64,000 nt of DNA, taken from NCBI GenBank assembly GCA_018894105.1, contig CM032117.1, positions 47,278,503 through 47,342,502 of the forward strand. The letters are read 5' to 3'. The DNA comes from Jacaranda mimosifolia. Taxonomy: Eukaryota > Streptophyta > Magnoliopsida > Lamiales > Bignoniaceae. Under the pieces are notes generated by a model that saw only the letters and a list, made by a program, of their open reading frames with translations, searched no databases and had not been told where the DNA came from. The translations under genes and the position numbers were made by a program. Of this stretch, positions 47,701 through 60,699 are shown piece after piece (within the stretch, counting starts at the first letter, position 1; every line of letters begins with the position of its first letter).

Positions 47701-48593
47701 AAATTAAGGAATATTTATCTTAATATGGAAACAAATATGTTCCTTCCAAAAATCTCTTACTGGCACTCGGTGATCATCTCGTAGGACTAAAGGCAAAACT
47801 CCCATTTATGTATTCTTAACTCTGATCAGGAAGAAAAATTGGCTTCCACCTCTATCAGAGCAACCTCCAAATAAAACCCTACCCTACTCTTGTTTCTAGA
47901 GTTGAATAAATTCAGCTCAATCTTACCTCCCTCAAAGAAGATTTTGATAAACTCAACACCCGTCTCTAAGAACTTGCTACTTCAGTTGTTGAAAACTTCC
48001 ATCATTTACATCATCGCCTCTTTAACATTCGCCATGACGTTTATGACATCCGTAAAAACTATTGCAATCGTACCCGTGATGATAATTAACCCCTTTTTTA
48101 TGCTGAAGGGAGAGAAGACTAATGCTGGAACTAGAACTCTCTGCTACTGCTAGAAGTTCCTATTTTAATATGTTTTGTGGATTTTGGAAGTGTTTTGGGG
48201 AGATAGCTAATGCTAGAACTTTCTGTTTTAATGCTTACTATCTATTTTGTGGATTTTCTTAATTGTTTTGCTATTTGAAGTTTAATATCTCCTCTATTTT
48301 GTCTTATTTGGTCCAACGACTAATTGTCTTGTGCAAAACTAGTTATCTGTTCTGTTATGCATTCTAATGTCTACTGAGTGAACTATGAAATATTATCTAT
48401 AGTATCTCGTTATGCATTATGATGATTATGTTGCTCATCATACTATAACCATGGAAATTTTCCTTTGAAAGTTTGAAACTAGCTTTTTCAGTGGAATATG
48501 CTTTTCTTCATCACAACTTATAGTCAGGGGGAGCTTAAACTTAGGGGGAGCAACTGATTTATGCAAATGAATCATCATCAAAAAAGGGGAAAT
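47701..48593 (+). other. Copia 3 extra 3' region with repeated purine tracts
   Basis: Non-coding or decayed coding DNA between RNase H and the 3' LTR. One reading (about 47905-48090) gives LNLTSLKEDFDKLNTRL and HHLHHRLFNIRHDVYDIRKN, which looks like a coiled coil. Purine tracts CAGGGGGAG and TAGGGGGAG occur at about 48525 and 48543, and AAAAAAGGGG at about 48580. Confidence 0.6.
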
Positions 48594-49216
48594 TATTGGA
48601 ATCTCCTCGAGATAAGTTTTGATAATGATCTTTAAATTTTGATTGACAAATCTTATTCCATATTGCAGTATGTTGTAAATAAGGAAAATACTCAATGTTT
48701 TCAATACCACAAATTCCACAGTCTATTTGCCCGAATCATGGCCTAATAAAGGAAGAAACAACAATCATCCAGAAGTATAAAAGGGAAGTGAATGTTGGAA
48801 CTTCTATATTGAAACCCGCATATTGTAGAAAGAAAGATGCCGTTGGAAGATAAGATACCAGACCAAGACTCATCTATTTAAATAGAAGACATCCTAAGAC
48901 AAACGAAAAAGCCTTTCTCAAAGTTCAGAACTCTACAGAATATTACTCTAGAAGTTACACTGGAAGTTTGCCTTTGCCTTCCAATATCCAATTTGTTAGG
49001 TGTTTCTGCAAAAAGAGAAAGTTGCTTTTTGTTTTACCAAACCACTATAAATCCTCTTGTTCATTTTGCTGCTTTCACATAACTGTTTCTTTATCCTTTT
49101 AGATCTTTGAATATTATTCTATATCAAATACTTTAAAAAATATTTAAAGGGATTAAAGTGTTTAATTGATAAGAAAAATGTCAATTCACCCTTCTCTTGA
49201 TCCCTTTCTACTATCA
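48594..49216 (+). repeat. 3' LTR of Copia 3
   Basis: 623 bp. Begins TTATTGGAATCTC, so the terminal TG has become TA-like. Preceded by an AAAAAAGGGGAAA polypurine tract. Confidence 0.82.
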
Positions 49217-49239
49217 TATATATATATGTTCAGGTTAGC

Positions 49240-52200
49240 ACAAAATAAGTACATAAGTAGTAGAACTCAACACGCGTGAATACAGTTTTGAAGTACATAA
49301 ATACGAAAAATAAGTACACGACATTAACAAGTACATGGACGCAATTTTGTAGTGCACAACTACGAACACTGAGTACTTTTTCATCAATTTTCGGTATCCT
49401 TCTCAGCACATAAGAGATTGAATTCAATTCGGCCTAATATGGCCATTGAGTGATCATAAGATCATGGCCTATTAGTTCTAGGACTCATATAGTCATGATA
49501 GGTTCACTGGTTTTTCATGGTAGTGTCAGGAGGATTCATTTTTTATAGATGCATTAATAGTGTACACCACTCTGAATAAGAGCGCAAGTAGTTAGATGTG
49601 GGTGTTTGAGTTCCCAACCATTAAAACACATACTATCACCATCATTTCTTCAACAAATCATGATTTTGTCGCGTTGGGGTGTCTTATGAGTTGTTGCACG
49701 CATCGAATTGAGTCTTATCTCGCCCTTTGGAAAAATAAGCACATAAACATAAAAAATGAGTACCCCGCATTAGCAAACTGAGTACATAAGCGTAGTTTGG
49801 GAGTACATAACTGCCAAAATTGGGTCCTTTTTTGGCCAATTTTCGGTATCGTTCTCAACACACAAGGGATTGATTTCAATTTAGCTTAATCTGGCCATTG
49901 CGTGATCATAAGATAATAGCCAACACGTACTATCATGACCAAATATTCAACAAATCATGCATATGAAGTTATAGGGTTACAAATGTGTTATTCCGCACGT
50001 CAATTGAGATTAAAATTGGCCTTTGGAAAGTAAGTACATAATCCTTTACCACAAGTACACAACATATACAAACTAAGTATATAAACCCAGTCCCTAAGTA
50101 CGTAAGTGTTGGAACTGGGTACTTTTCCCAGATTTTCTGCATCATTCTCAATGCATGAGGGAATGTTCTCAATTCTGCCTAATCTACCCATTTCATGACC
50201 ATCAGACCACGAAGTATGATCATAAGGACTCATTTGGTGATGATAGGTTCGGTGGTGTAGGAGAGGGGTGTCGAAGTGTTTCACTTGCCTTATGCGTAAT
50301 GGCTTTATACTAGGAAGAATGACACCACAAGTGGTGGGATATGGGTCTTTGTGTTCCCAATCATTCCAACCCGTACTATCACGACCACATATTCGATAAA
50401 TCATGCATTTGAAGTTATAGGATCGCCAATGTGTTGTTTCATGCATTGATTGAGGATAAAATTGGCCTTTGGAAAAGCAAGTACATAATTCCTTACCACA
50501 AGTACACAATGTATACAAATTGAGTACATAAAGCCTATTCCCAAGTACATAAGTGCTGGAACTGGGTACCTTTTTTTCCTAAATTTTCGGTATCATTCTC
50601 AGCGCATGAGGGAACATTCTCCATTCTGTCTAATCTTCCCATTTCATGATCATCAGACCACGAAGTATGATCATAAGGACTCATTTGGTGATGATAGGCT
50701 TGGTGGTATAGGAGAGAGGTGTCAGAGTGATTCATTTGCCTAATGCATAAGGGCTTTATACTAGGAAGAATGATACCACAAGTGGTGGGATGTGGGTCTT
50801 TGTGTTTCCAACCATTCCAACATGTACTATTATGACCACTTATTCAATAAATCATGCATTTATAGTTATGAGGCCACCAATGTGTTGTTCCATGCATTGA
50901 TTGAGGTTAAAAATTGCCTTTGGAAAAGTAAGTACAGAATCACTTACTACAAGAACACAATATATACAAACTGAATACATAAACCCTATCTCCAAGTACA
51001 TAAGTGCCGGAACTAGGTGCCTTCTTCCAGATTTTCGGCATCATTCTCAACACATGAGCTTAAAATAGTACTATGTTTTATTGGATTGCTCCACATAGTG
51101 AATGGAGGTTAAAATCTTTCTTTGTAAAAGCAAGTACAAAAGCTTTACTTGTAAGTACACAACATGTACAGTTTCAATACATAAACGGATGTTTGAAGTA
51201 CATAAGTGCCTAAAATGGGTACTTTTTTCCTCACATCCAGTATTATTTTTATTTGTATTTAAAGTATCCAATAGATTTGATAGCGTATCTAAAAAACGTG
51301 ATATATTGCACTACATGCAGTACCAAATATTCCAACAAGTACTATGTTTTATTAGGTTACTTCACACATTGAATTGAGGTTAAAATCGTTCTTTGTAAAA
51401 GCAAGTATAGAACTCCTAATTGTAAGTACACAACATGTGCAATTTCAGTACATAAATGGATATCTGAAGTATATAGGTGCCTAAAATGGGTATTTTTTTC
51501 AAATATCTAGTATAATTTTTAATAGAAAATGGTATTTTTATCTGCATTTAAGGCATCCAAAAGATTTGATAATGTATCTAAAAAATGTGATACACTACAC
51601 TATATGCAATACCAAATATTCCAATACGTACTATATTTTATTGGGTTGCTTCACACAATGAATTGATGTTAAAATCGTTCTTTGTAAAAGCAAGTGCATA
51701 AGCCTTGATTATAAGTACATAACATGTTCAATTTTAGTACATAAATGGATATCTAAAGTACATAAGTGCCTAAAATGGTATTTTTTTTCCTTATATCTAG
51801 TATCATTTTTAACAAAAATGATATTTTTATCTGCATTTAAGGTATCCAACAGATTTGGTAACATATCTGAAAAATGTGATACATTACAAAACATGCAATT
51901 CCAAATATTCCAACACACACTATGTTTTATTGGGTTGCTCCACATATTGAATTGAGGTTAAAATCATTCTTTATAAAAGCAAGTGCAGAAGCCCTAATTG
52001 TAAGTACACAACATGTATAGTTTCAGTACATAAATGGATGTTTGAAGTATATAAGTACCTAAAATGGGTACTTTTTTCTACATATCTAGTATCATTTTTA
52101 ACAGAAAATGGTATTTTAAGCTGCATTTAGCATATCTAATAGATTTGGTAAAATATTTAAAAAATGTGATACATTGCACTACATGTAATACCAAACATTC

Positions 52201-52370
52201 CAACATGTAGTATGTTTTATTGGGTTGCTCCACACATTGAATTGAGGTTAAAATCGTTCTTTGTAAAAGCAAGTATAGAATCCCTGATTGTAAATACACA
52301 ATATGTGCAGTTTTAGTACATAAACGGATGTCTGAAGTACATAAATGCCTAAAATAGGTATTTTTTTTCG
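49240..52370. repeat. Repeat array with phased GTAC modules
   Basis: About 3.1 kb of diverged tandem units. Left part: units of about 447 bp (with one of 295 bp) that share a CATCAGACCACGAAGTATGA block. Right part: units of about 270-290 bp that share CCAAATATTCCAACA and TTGAGGTTAAAATCGTTCTT. Each unit holds a five-site module of GTAC-like cores spaced 21, 22, 21 and 21 bp. First sites of the ten modules are at 49293, 49739, 50034, 50481, 50932, 51134, 51405, 51694, 51983 and 52273. The 172-aa minus-strand ORF at 50000-50518 is an effect of the repeats. Confidence 0.85.
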
Positions 52371-53131
52371 CATATCCAATACATTGCATTACATGCTAAT
52401 TTGCATTCGTCGTCCACTAGGTTCACTTTTTTGAACAACCATCATATGAAGTAGGGACATCTTTAAGCATAAATGCAAGCGAATCATATTGGACACATCC
52501 TCGTCAGCATTCAAAGTCACGTACATTTTTTTATAAGGAGCAAGGTATTGGACTACATGTAACTGAGGACAAATTTCACACCATTTTTTTTTCTAGTTGG
52601 AAATATAGTCCCATTAGAGTCATGCTCTCAAAAATGGACATGATATATAGTTTCCCATTATACATACAACTCCTTAATAGTTGAATTTGAGGTTCTTCCC
52701 CAATACCCGACATTTTAAGGCTAAAAAAAATAATTAAAATGACTCTTACTCGCCAAAGATTACACTGATGCTTTACTGTGCAATAAAATGGAGACAAGTA
52801 GGTCTGTTTCTTGCTAGTATGTTGAAGCCGAATGCAGAAAATGGGAGGAAAAAAAAGGAGAAAAAAGCTTCCTTCTGCCATGGGAAGATGAATAGAAAAC
52901 ACACACACACACACAGATGGGTGTCGAACAACAGGGTTTAGGAAACAAAGGAAAGAAAAAAAAATCATTAAACTAAGGCATTTCAGTTATTTTAAGTGGG
53001 GAAGAGTGAAGTGAAAATTGAAACTTCACATTGGGAGTCCAAACTAAAAAAAGACATGGTGGGACTGAATGCTGAAGTGAAAATGGATTTGGGGTTTTTA
53101 AATAAAATGCCCATTAAGAAACTTTGGGATA
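52371..53131. other. Intergenic DNA
   Basis: No gene recognised. It contains a short (CA)n run at about 52899-52913. The minus-strand 130-aa ORF at 52576-52968 has no recognisable domain and is low-complexity. Confidence 0.5.
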
Positions 53132-53635
53132 TTGGATAGAAAAGTCTTAATTGAAGTACTTGATCATAATCTAAAATTAAAAATTGGGGAAAAAAAGTAT
53201 CAAAATAGATTTGTTGGCCCCATTTTTCACAACATAGGCAGCAAATTATTACCTCTATTTTGAAAACAAAGGTGGAAAAAATACCATATTTTTAATAATC
53301 AATCGAATTGAGTCGAGTGGAATTTTGGAAAAAAATTTGAGTTCAACCTCAAATCCAAACTCAAAATACATAGATATACATTGGATAGAAAAGTCTTAAT
53401 TGAAGTACTTGATCATATATCTAAAATTAAAAATTGAGGAAAAAAAAAAAAAAAAGGTATCAAAACAGATTTGCTGGCCCTATTTTTCACAACATAGGCA
53501 GCAAATTATTGCCTCTATTTTGAAAACAAAGGTGGGAAAAATACCATATTTTTAATGATCAATTGATTTGAGTCGAGTGGAGTTTGAAAATTTTTTTGAG
53601 TTCAACCTCGAATCCAAACTCAAAATACATACATA
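53132..53635. repeat. Tandem duplication, 259-bp unit
   Basis: Two head-to-tail copies starting TTGGATAGAAAAGTCTTAAT at about 53132 and 53391. They are nearly identical, including the ACATAGGCAGCAAATTATT and TTGAGTCGAGTGGA segments, apart from a longer A-run in copy 2 and a few substitutions. Confidence 0.88.
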
Positions 53636-55001
53636 TATATATATATATCATACTTGAGCTTAAGCTTGACGATTCTAATATTTTGAGTTTGAACTCGACA
53701 TGATAAAAACTTCAACTCACTCAATTAAATTTGAATTGTTAAGCGAACTTTAATCAATTGGGAACTTGAGCTTGAAATAAAATAAGAGCAATATGATATA
53801 TATTTATTAATAAAATAAAAATTATATTAAATTATATATCAATTCGTAAGCCTCGAGTGTAGATATAAACGATTTTGGATCGATCAAATAGAGATTAAAC
53901 TTAATTTAACTTAATTTGAGCTCGAAACATCTCGAGCTCGACTAGCAAGACGATTAGGCTCTTTCACATCCATGTGCTTTTCTATCTCAATGTAAACAAT
54001 AACAAATAAAAAAAATCAAACATAATAATTTAATAATGGCAAATAAGATTTTTTTTTGTTGGATATGAAAATTCAATTGCATTGAAATATACATTGACCT
54101 CATATTCATCAAAATATATATTGACCGCACGTACTAATAAAAATTTTATTTTAAAAAGATACATTAACAATAAAATTAATAAACTGATTCAAATTCCTTA
54201 AATCTTTTAATATAAAACAAAATTGAATATCATTATTGATCCCATATCCAACTCTACGCCTACTGTCATGGTAGCAAATAGCATCCTTTCATCTAAATTC
54301 AAAATCAACACAAACAAGTTGTTATCTTTTCTACTCAAGGCAATTTTGTTTAAGAGAAACATAACTACACACAATCATTTGTCCTCTAAAATATTAAAAT
54401 AAATTTTCTCAAAATATCATTTCCTATCCTTCATTCTCCTCAAAACTTTTTCATTTTTCAATATATACATACATATATATCATATATGTATATATCAGAT
54501 ATACTTGATTATTATTCTTATAATAAAAAAATTACTCAATTTCATTTTCACCCTAAGCACCCAACAAAAAAATATTGATTTGACAATATAAACAAACATG
54601 CCAGCACTCTTAAAAATAAATTTTTAACTATTCCTCAAAACATAACAAAAAATTCATTACATTCCCCAATCACACTTACAACATTCATTCTCCTAAAACA
54701 CATATCATAATCCAACATAAAACATTACCTTTGTTTTTCCAAAACTAGCAGTTATTTGCACGCAATTCTTGTGGCCATAAAATATTTTTGGGCAATCATA
54801 TTATGTATATATTCACATTTATTATACTAAAAATTAACATGCATCGCAAAACATACTTATAATTCGTATAATTATGAAGATAGTACTCACTTAAAGTAAA
54901 AAATTTATAATTTATTACCAAATTAAAGAAAAAAATTTAAATTAATTAAAATAAGTAAATAGTGGAAGTTTTTAAATAAATGGTGGTTATTTGTATCTAT
55001 A
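53636..55001. other. AT-rich intergenic DNA up to the Helitron
   Basis: (AT)n run at about 53633-53648 and GAGCTCGA-type sequence at 53880-53945, common in degraded plant repeats. No coding sequence recognised. Confidence 0.5.
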
Positions 55002-57898
55002 TCTATACTATTCTAAAAAGGAAGCCTATTTTGTGTCTAATATGGTAGTTTTTTTTGTGAGTAATTACAAAATTGTCCTTTCATCACCTAAAAATTAGAA
55101 AAAGAAAATTTTAATCAAATGACACAATAGAAATTGCACCATTAAACAACAGTTTGGATACCAATTTTCATTTTTTCCTAATTTGTCCTTTAAGTTAGTT
55201 AATAAATCAATTCAACAAGGCCACTAATGTAATTGTATTAAAACTCCACTTACCCACAATTTCATAACTTCTAATTCCTACCTCACTCATCTTAATAACT
55301 AATCTAATTCTTTTGTTTTTATCCTCCCACGTTGCCGTCTGCTTTCAAAATCCAATTACATTCAAATTCCATTGCAACCAAATTAATATTGTTAAGGTTT
55401 TGAGTTTTGAATTTCATAATTTGATCCTAACAAAAAGTTTGTGTTGAATTTTAAGCTTTGTATTTTTAGCTTTAATTATGTATCTCTTGAATTATATTTT
55501 GAGGCATTTTTTTTGGACTCAACAAAGTTCTTGCGCGCGGTGGAGGATATTGGCTAATTAAGAAAAATATTCAGGTTTTTTATTCTCCTCTAAATCATGG
55601 TGTTTATATTTATCTATGATCTTCAATGAAAAAATTGATATATGTTGAGTTTTTTTATTTGTATTCAATTTATTTCACAAATAATTCAGAAACTTAAGGA
55701 AGGTGTGTCTCGGATTTTCTGTTTCATCTGTTGGTGCTTTATGTTCATCTTAACTAATCAATCGTCTTTGCTTGATTAACTTTAAAGACTTATGCTTTTG
55801 CGGTTCAACCAATTATTCTGATTACATGTATTGGCTCAATCTTGAGATATTGTGTGCTTTTATTTCTATAGATGTCGGCTTCATCATGGGTGGTACAAAA
55901 AAGAACGAACCCTTTGCCTAAAAGAATTTATTTTTGTTTTAATTAATTTACTTATACTTTGTATGTATTTCTTCGAATTTTAGAATCTTTCTCCTGTTTA
56001 TACAAAAAAATTTGTTTCTATGCTTTTTTTGTTTCTTTCCTCTATGTTCTTTTTCAGTGTATGACGTTTTTTTGAAGAAAGTAAATGCGGATATTGGTTT
56101 GTGATTTAAATGCATTCCACAGCAAACCTTTGGAAGAAGATCATAAGACACATTAGCAGCTTTAAAATAAAACCATTTTGGTGCTTTTTATGGTAATGTT
56201 TTCCCTTTTCTTTATGTTTCAGATATTTTGTTCTCCTTGTATAATTTTTTTATTAATTTAGTTAAATTGTCTTCATTCTCTTTGATGATTACTGAATTTG
56301 TCCAATATACACGTGGTATATTCATATAACACATTACCAAACTGTCGAATGAAAAATATATAAGGAAAAAAACAATCAACTGAGAATAAATATCTCTTTT
56401 TTATTCCACCTGAAATGAGAAATAAAATTCTTAGGGAAACTAAGTAATCCACCCTATTTTTTATGTACTTTCCTACAAAACTATATTTAAAATTAATGCT
56501 TGGTCTTAGTTTAGGGAGATTTTCATAAGCACCTTGACTTTACTTCAGGGAGATTTTAAGTACTTTTAGGAAGTCTTTTTTGTAGGTGCATATGACAAAG
56601 TATGTATAAAAAGTAAAAATATGTTTCTTCCCTATTACTTTATAATGCATATCTTTTTATATGATAAGGACAGATATATGATTATAAATCTTTCATTGCA
56701 TAAATGATGATTTGGAGATATAAAGTATTTTATGTTAAAGTATTATTTAGTTTTATTTGAAAGTATATTTCAAAGTATGAAAGTATATTACTAAAAAAAG
56801 AAAATATACTTTTAGTTACAACATAAAATCTATACTAACTTTAAAATAAATATAGATGTATATCATAGCAGTTACTTAAAATGTCTAATAAAAACTAAAT
56901 AAATATTTTTTCCCCTATGGAATAACCCCTACAAAGTATATGAAAAATTTTGTTTCTTTTAATTTTGTACACTCTGCATTCATATCTTGAGTTCTTTCTA
57001 ACATTCATTTCTCCAAGCTTAATCTCATATAGAGTACAATATAGTAATGGAACCAGAATCATCATGATATTTGTAACGTGTGAAAATTTAGCTAATGCAG
57101 CCTCGAAGATGCAAATATTCAGCTCGTGAGGGAAAGCTGTTGTAGAGATAAACGACAGTGATTTGGGGAAGTGGATTCTACAAGTTTTGAGAAATCAAAA
57201 AATACAAAGGCACATCCATATTGCTTGCTCTTTAATTTTTCATTTAAATTAAAACTCCACAATTTCAAAAAAGTGAATTACTTCCACAAGTAAAAAGAGA
57301 TTGCTTTGATAGAAGGATGAGATTTAACAAAGGTATGACGAATAAATATTTTTAGCATGTTACTGTAATTTATATTTTGTTAAATATGCTTTTGCTCACA
57401 ATGTAACAGAAAGGTATCACAAAAAGAAGAAGCTTGGATAATAAGAAATTTTAAGAATATGATATTAATTGATAACAATGATTTCACATGCGCAATCTAA
57501 TTTATACATACATTCTAATATATATGTATTTTATTATTTATTAGGAAAAATTTTCAATCTCCTGAAGAGAAGTGGTACAATAGGCGACCAACATATAATG
57601 TATTCATTCTTAAAATTTAAGGTTTGTAGTAGAAGCTTACTAGGAGAAGTGGTAGTTGTACAACAAAACTACTTTGTACATAAATTAGTTATCATTACTC
57701 TATGTTACTATATGCGTTTACAATTTGTTCAGTATAAATTTATTCAAGTTTGACTGATGAATTTAATTAGCTACATATTTTATATACTTATAACTTTAAT
57801 TTCAGTTTTTTTAATTTTGTACACTCTGCATTCATATCTTGAGTTCTTTCTAAAATTCATTTCTCCAAGCTTAATCTCATACAAAGTACAATATAGTA
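55002..57898 (+). other. Helitron 5' non-coding region
   Basis: 2.9 kb between the Helitron 5' end and the Rep start, AT-rich. It contains a second copy (56961-57064) of the leader found at 57813-57917. No captured host gene recognised; the ORF at 57469-57753 has no motif. Confidence 0.6.
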
Positions 57899-58657
57899 AT
57901 GGAACTAGAATCATCGATACAAAATTTAGCTATTGCATCTGTTGAAGCTGAGCGTAGAAGAGAAAGAAATTGTATTCGTGCCAGAGAGAGAAGGCAATCA
58001 ATGAGTACAGAAGAACGTGAAAATTATCTTGCAAGAAGACGTCGATACTATCAAATTCGAAGAGCAAGAAATACAAATGCTCAATCAATAGGAGCTGAAT
58101 CAACTTCAATTGCATTACATACTAATTCTGGTTAGTGTAGTTTTTGAATATCAACCAAATTGTTCAACATGATTACTTCGGCTATTCCAATATTGTAAAG
58201 TAAGGAAAAAAGTATGAAAAATAATAAAGGGAGTTAAAAATATTACAAATATTAAATTCATAATTTATGTTAGTTAATATCACATGGTAATTTCTATTGC
58301 AAAAATAGACAAACTTTTGCTCTAGCAAGAAGAAGTTAACACCTAACTAATTCTACTAATTCATGTAAAAGCATTTGCCCTATTAACTTATGAATCTTAA
58401 TGGATCAATAATGTTACACCTCAGGATAACATGACACACTTTCCCCCCTCCCCCCCCCCCCTCTCTCTCTATATTAATTAAAAACTAATTGAATTTCCAC
58501 TAACTAGAACATTATTATGCAATAATAGGAATTCCATGTAATATTGATGCTACAGGTTGCCAGACTCGATCAATTCCAATGCCAATCAATGTTAATTTAG
58601 TGGATGCAAATCAACCCCAGGCATTTACATCACATGCTTCAATGTCAACTGATACAG
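57899..58657 (+). pseudogene. Helitron Rep N-terminal exons
   Basis: Exon 57899-58130 encodes a basic, Arg-rich N-terminus (ERRRERNCIRARERRQSMST, EERENYLARRRRYYQIRRAR), typical of the start of plant Helitron proteins. A GT donor at 58131 and an AG acceptor before 58556 join in phase to exon 58556-58657 (RSIPMPINVNLVDANQP), followed by a GT donor at 58658. A further candidate exon (HGAIGRGRLTLNYTTF) lies at about 59150-59260. Confidence 0.7.
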
Positions 58658-59392
58658 GTACACAAATATTATTTTACTAATATATCATTGTTCTTTCTTT
58701 AAATTACATGTGTAATCTCATATTTCTTTCAATTCATTTTATTTTTTTTGTTGCATGGTTGTTTTATTCCATAAATCGAATTAAGCATTTTCGTCATATA
58801 TCATGTAACATCAATGCTCATGTATTACTTGATATATTTCATCCTCTACCATTTCCAAAAACTTACTATCATTTGTAGGATGATGAACATTCACATTTCA
58901 CTCTATAGTCAGGGAATAGCTTACTATAAGAATTCATTTTTAACTCAACTTCAAATAAACAAATTAAATTATCCATCCTTTATGAAAAGAATTAGATGAA
59001 TAGTACATATTAGTTTATTTGATTAAAGTAAATTATATATTAAGTTCAAGGAAAATTATAAAAACCTAAATTATTTATCAAGTTTAAAATGTGACATGTT
59101 ACCTTCATTTATTTCTATGTACCATAACACCTTACATTCGTCATGGAGCTATTGGAAGAGGTCGTTTGACTCTGAATTATACAACATTTGTTTTAAGTAT
59201 GCTTCCATCTAATCAATATGAAGGGTCAACATCATATGCTTCAACTTCACATAGATAAGGTATCTACAAGTTTGCTCAAATTAAATATATCAAAGCATTA
59301 TTATGATGTTATACTACATATATATTTATAATCTCATTATATATTTGCATTTTCAGTGTAATATTTGGAAAGTGATAAAATTTATAACGCAG

Positions 59393-60645
59393 GTCCTAAT
59401 ATCAATGCCGAAATGAATAATAATGTAGACATAAATTATGAGTACAATAACAATGATGAGGCCACAGTACATGAAATGAGTCATAGATTAGGATGTCCAA
59501 ATATTTACTATAATTGTGCAAGAGATTTTTATGCAAGATAAGGACGTCCTCGATTACAACTCCCAACTCCAACTATTTATTTGTGGTGTTGGGCAAAATT
59601 ATTTTTCGATGAAACACGAAACTTTTGTTGCAATGGAGGAAAAATAGTTCTACCTAAAATTCCTATCCCTATAGAGCTCTGCAATCTATTCATTGATCAA
59701 TCTGTTGAAGGTAGGATATTTAGGCAAAATATCCGTTCATTCAATCATGTCTTCTCATTTACCTCAATGGGTGTCAAACTAGATGAAAGTCTAGTGACAA
59801 GCCTTCAGGGGGTATATTCCTTCAAAGCTCATGGATCAATATATCATAGGATTGTTACGTTATTACCTCCTGGAATGAGACTGAGATATATTCAGATATT
59901 TATTTATGATACGGAGCATGAGATTGAAAATTGTTTGCTCGAGAATGAAGGTTTGGACAGGGAGTTGATTGATAAGATTAAATGCATACTTGATGCACAC
60001 AATCCATTTGTGCATGTACTACGTCAACTTTCTTAGCGTTCTGATATTCAGAATTGCAAGCTACTAATTAAGGAGTGACCTGACTAGATATAACCAGTAT
60101 ACACTTCCAACTGCATCACAAGTTGCGGCTATTATAGTTGGTGGTGAAAAAATAGATGTTGCGACTAATAGAGATATTGTTGTTCAAACAATTGGAGGCC
60201 AACTAATGAATATCAAGGAATTCTCAAGTTATTATGATTATTTACAATATCCTCTTCTACTTCCCTATGGCACATATGGATAGGATAGTGATTGTCGTAC
60301 AATTGATGGTAATAGAGTAACTTGCTGTGATTATTATGCATATATGTTATAGGTAATCTTCATTATTACTTTATTTAAAAATAGTTGAAAAATATTCTAC
60401 TAATTTTTTAACATAAAACAATGATTGATTACATTAGATTCGAATGCAAAAACCCTTTGTCCTTTTGTATGGGGCACGTTTGTTGCAACAATACGTTGTG
60501 GACAATTATGTGAAGATCGAAACACAAAAGCTAAGATACATAAGATCACATCAACTGGAAATTAGAGCTGAATTATATCAAGGTTTTCAAGATTGCTTAA
60601 ACATTGGAGAAAATGATGCTAGTAAATTCAATGAATATTATATTT
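59393..60645 (+). pseudogene. Helitron_like_N domain of the Rep-helicase protein
   Basis: Exon begins after AG at 59392. HRLGCPNIYYNCARDFYAR is followed by a stop at about 59539, then the open piece 59581-60036: ETRNFCCNGGKIVLP, FRQNIRSFNHVFSFTSMGVK, FKAHGSIYHRIVTLLPP, LDAHNPFVHVLRQL. It continues as YTLPTASQVAAIIVGG, LQYPLLLPYGTYG (to about 60350), then after an intron (acceptor near 60437) RMQKPFVLLYGARLLQQYVV, DNYVKIETQKLRYIRSHQ, AELYQGFQDCLNIGENDAS. The CCNGGK and NPFVHVLR motifs are diagnostic for plant Helitrons. Confidence 0.88.
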
Positions 60646-60699
60646 AATCTCATTTTTCTATTTGCATAGATTATGATTTTATGTTATAACATTCTTGAG

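Larger units (their letters stand above)
42383..49216 (+). mobile_element. Copia LTR retrotransposon 3, Sirevirus-like
   Basis: A 6.8-kb Copia element in plus orientation. LTRs lie at 42383-43100 (718 bp) and 48594-49216 (623 bp; about 95 bp deleted). The iMet primer site TGGTACCAGAGCC is at 43103-43115. Order is gag, protease, integrase, RT, RNase H, followed by an extra region of about 0.9 kb and then several purine tracts before the 3' LTR. The extra 3' region and the repeated AGGGGGAG motifs are Sirevirus hallmarks. Flanks GATAT and TATAT agree in 4 of 5 positions. Heavily decayed. Confidence 0.88.

Noticed and set aside
50000..50518. 172-aa minus-strand ORF in the repeat array
   Set aside because: The repeat unit of about 447 bp is a multiple of three, which lengthens ORFs by chance; the translation has no motif and neighbouring units are not open in the same way.
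49240..52370. CRISPR-like array
   Set aside because: Unit length 200-450 bp with diverged repeats, no short identical repeats with unique spacers, and a plant context; it is a tandem array.
52576..52968. 130-aa minus-strand ORF
   Set aside because: Made from poly-A/T and (CA)n tracts; no domain or conserved motif.
58440..58470. C-run and CT-run as a regulatory polypyrimidine site
   Set aside because: Simple low-complexity tract in a Helitron intron; nothing else supports a function.
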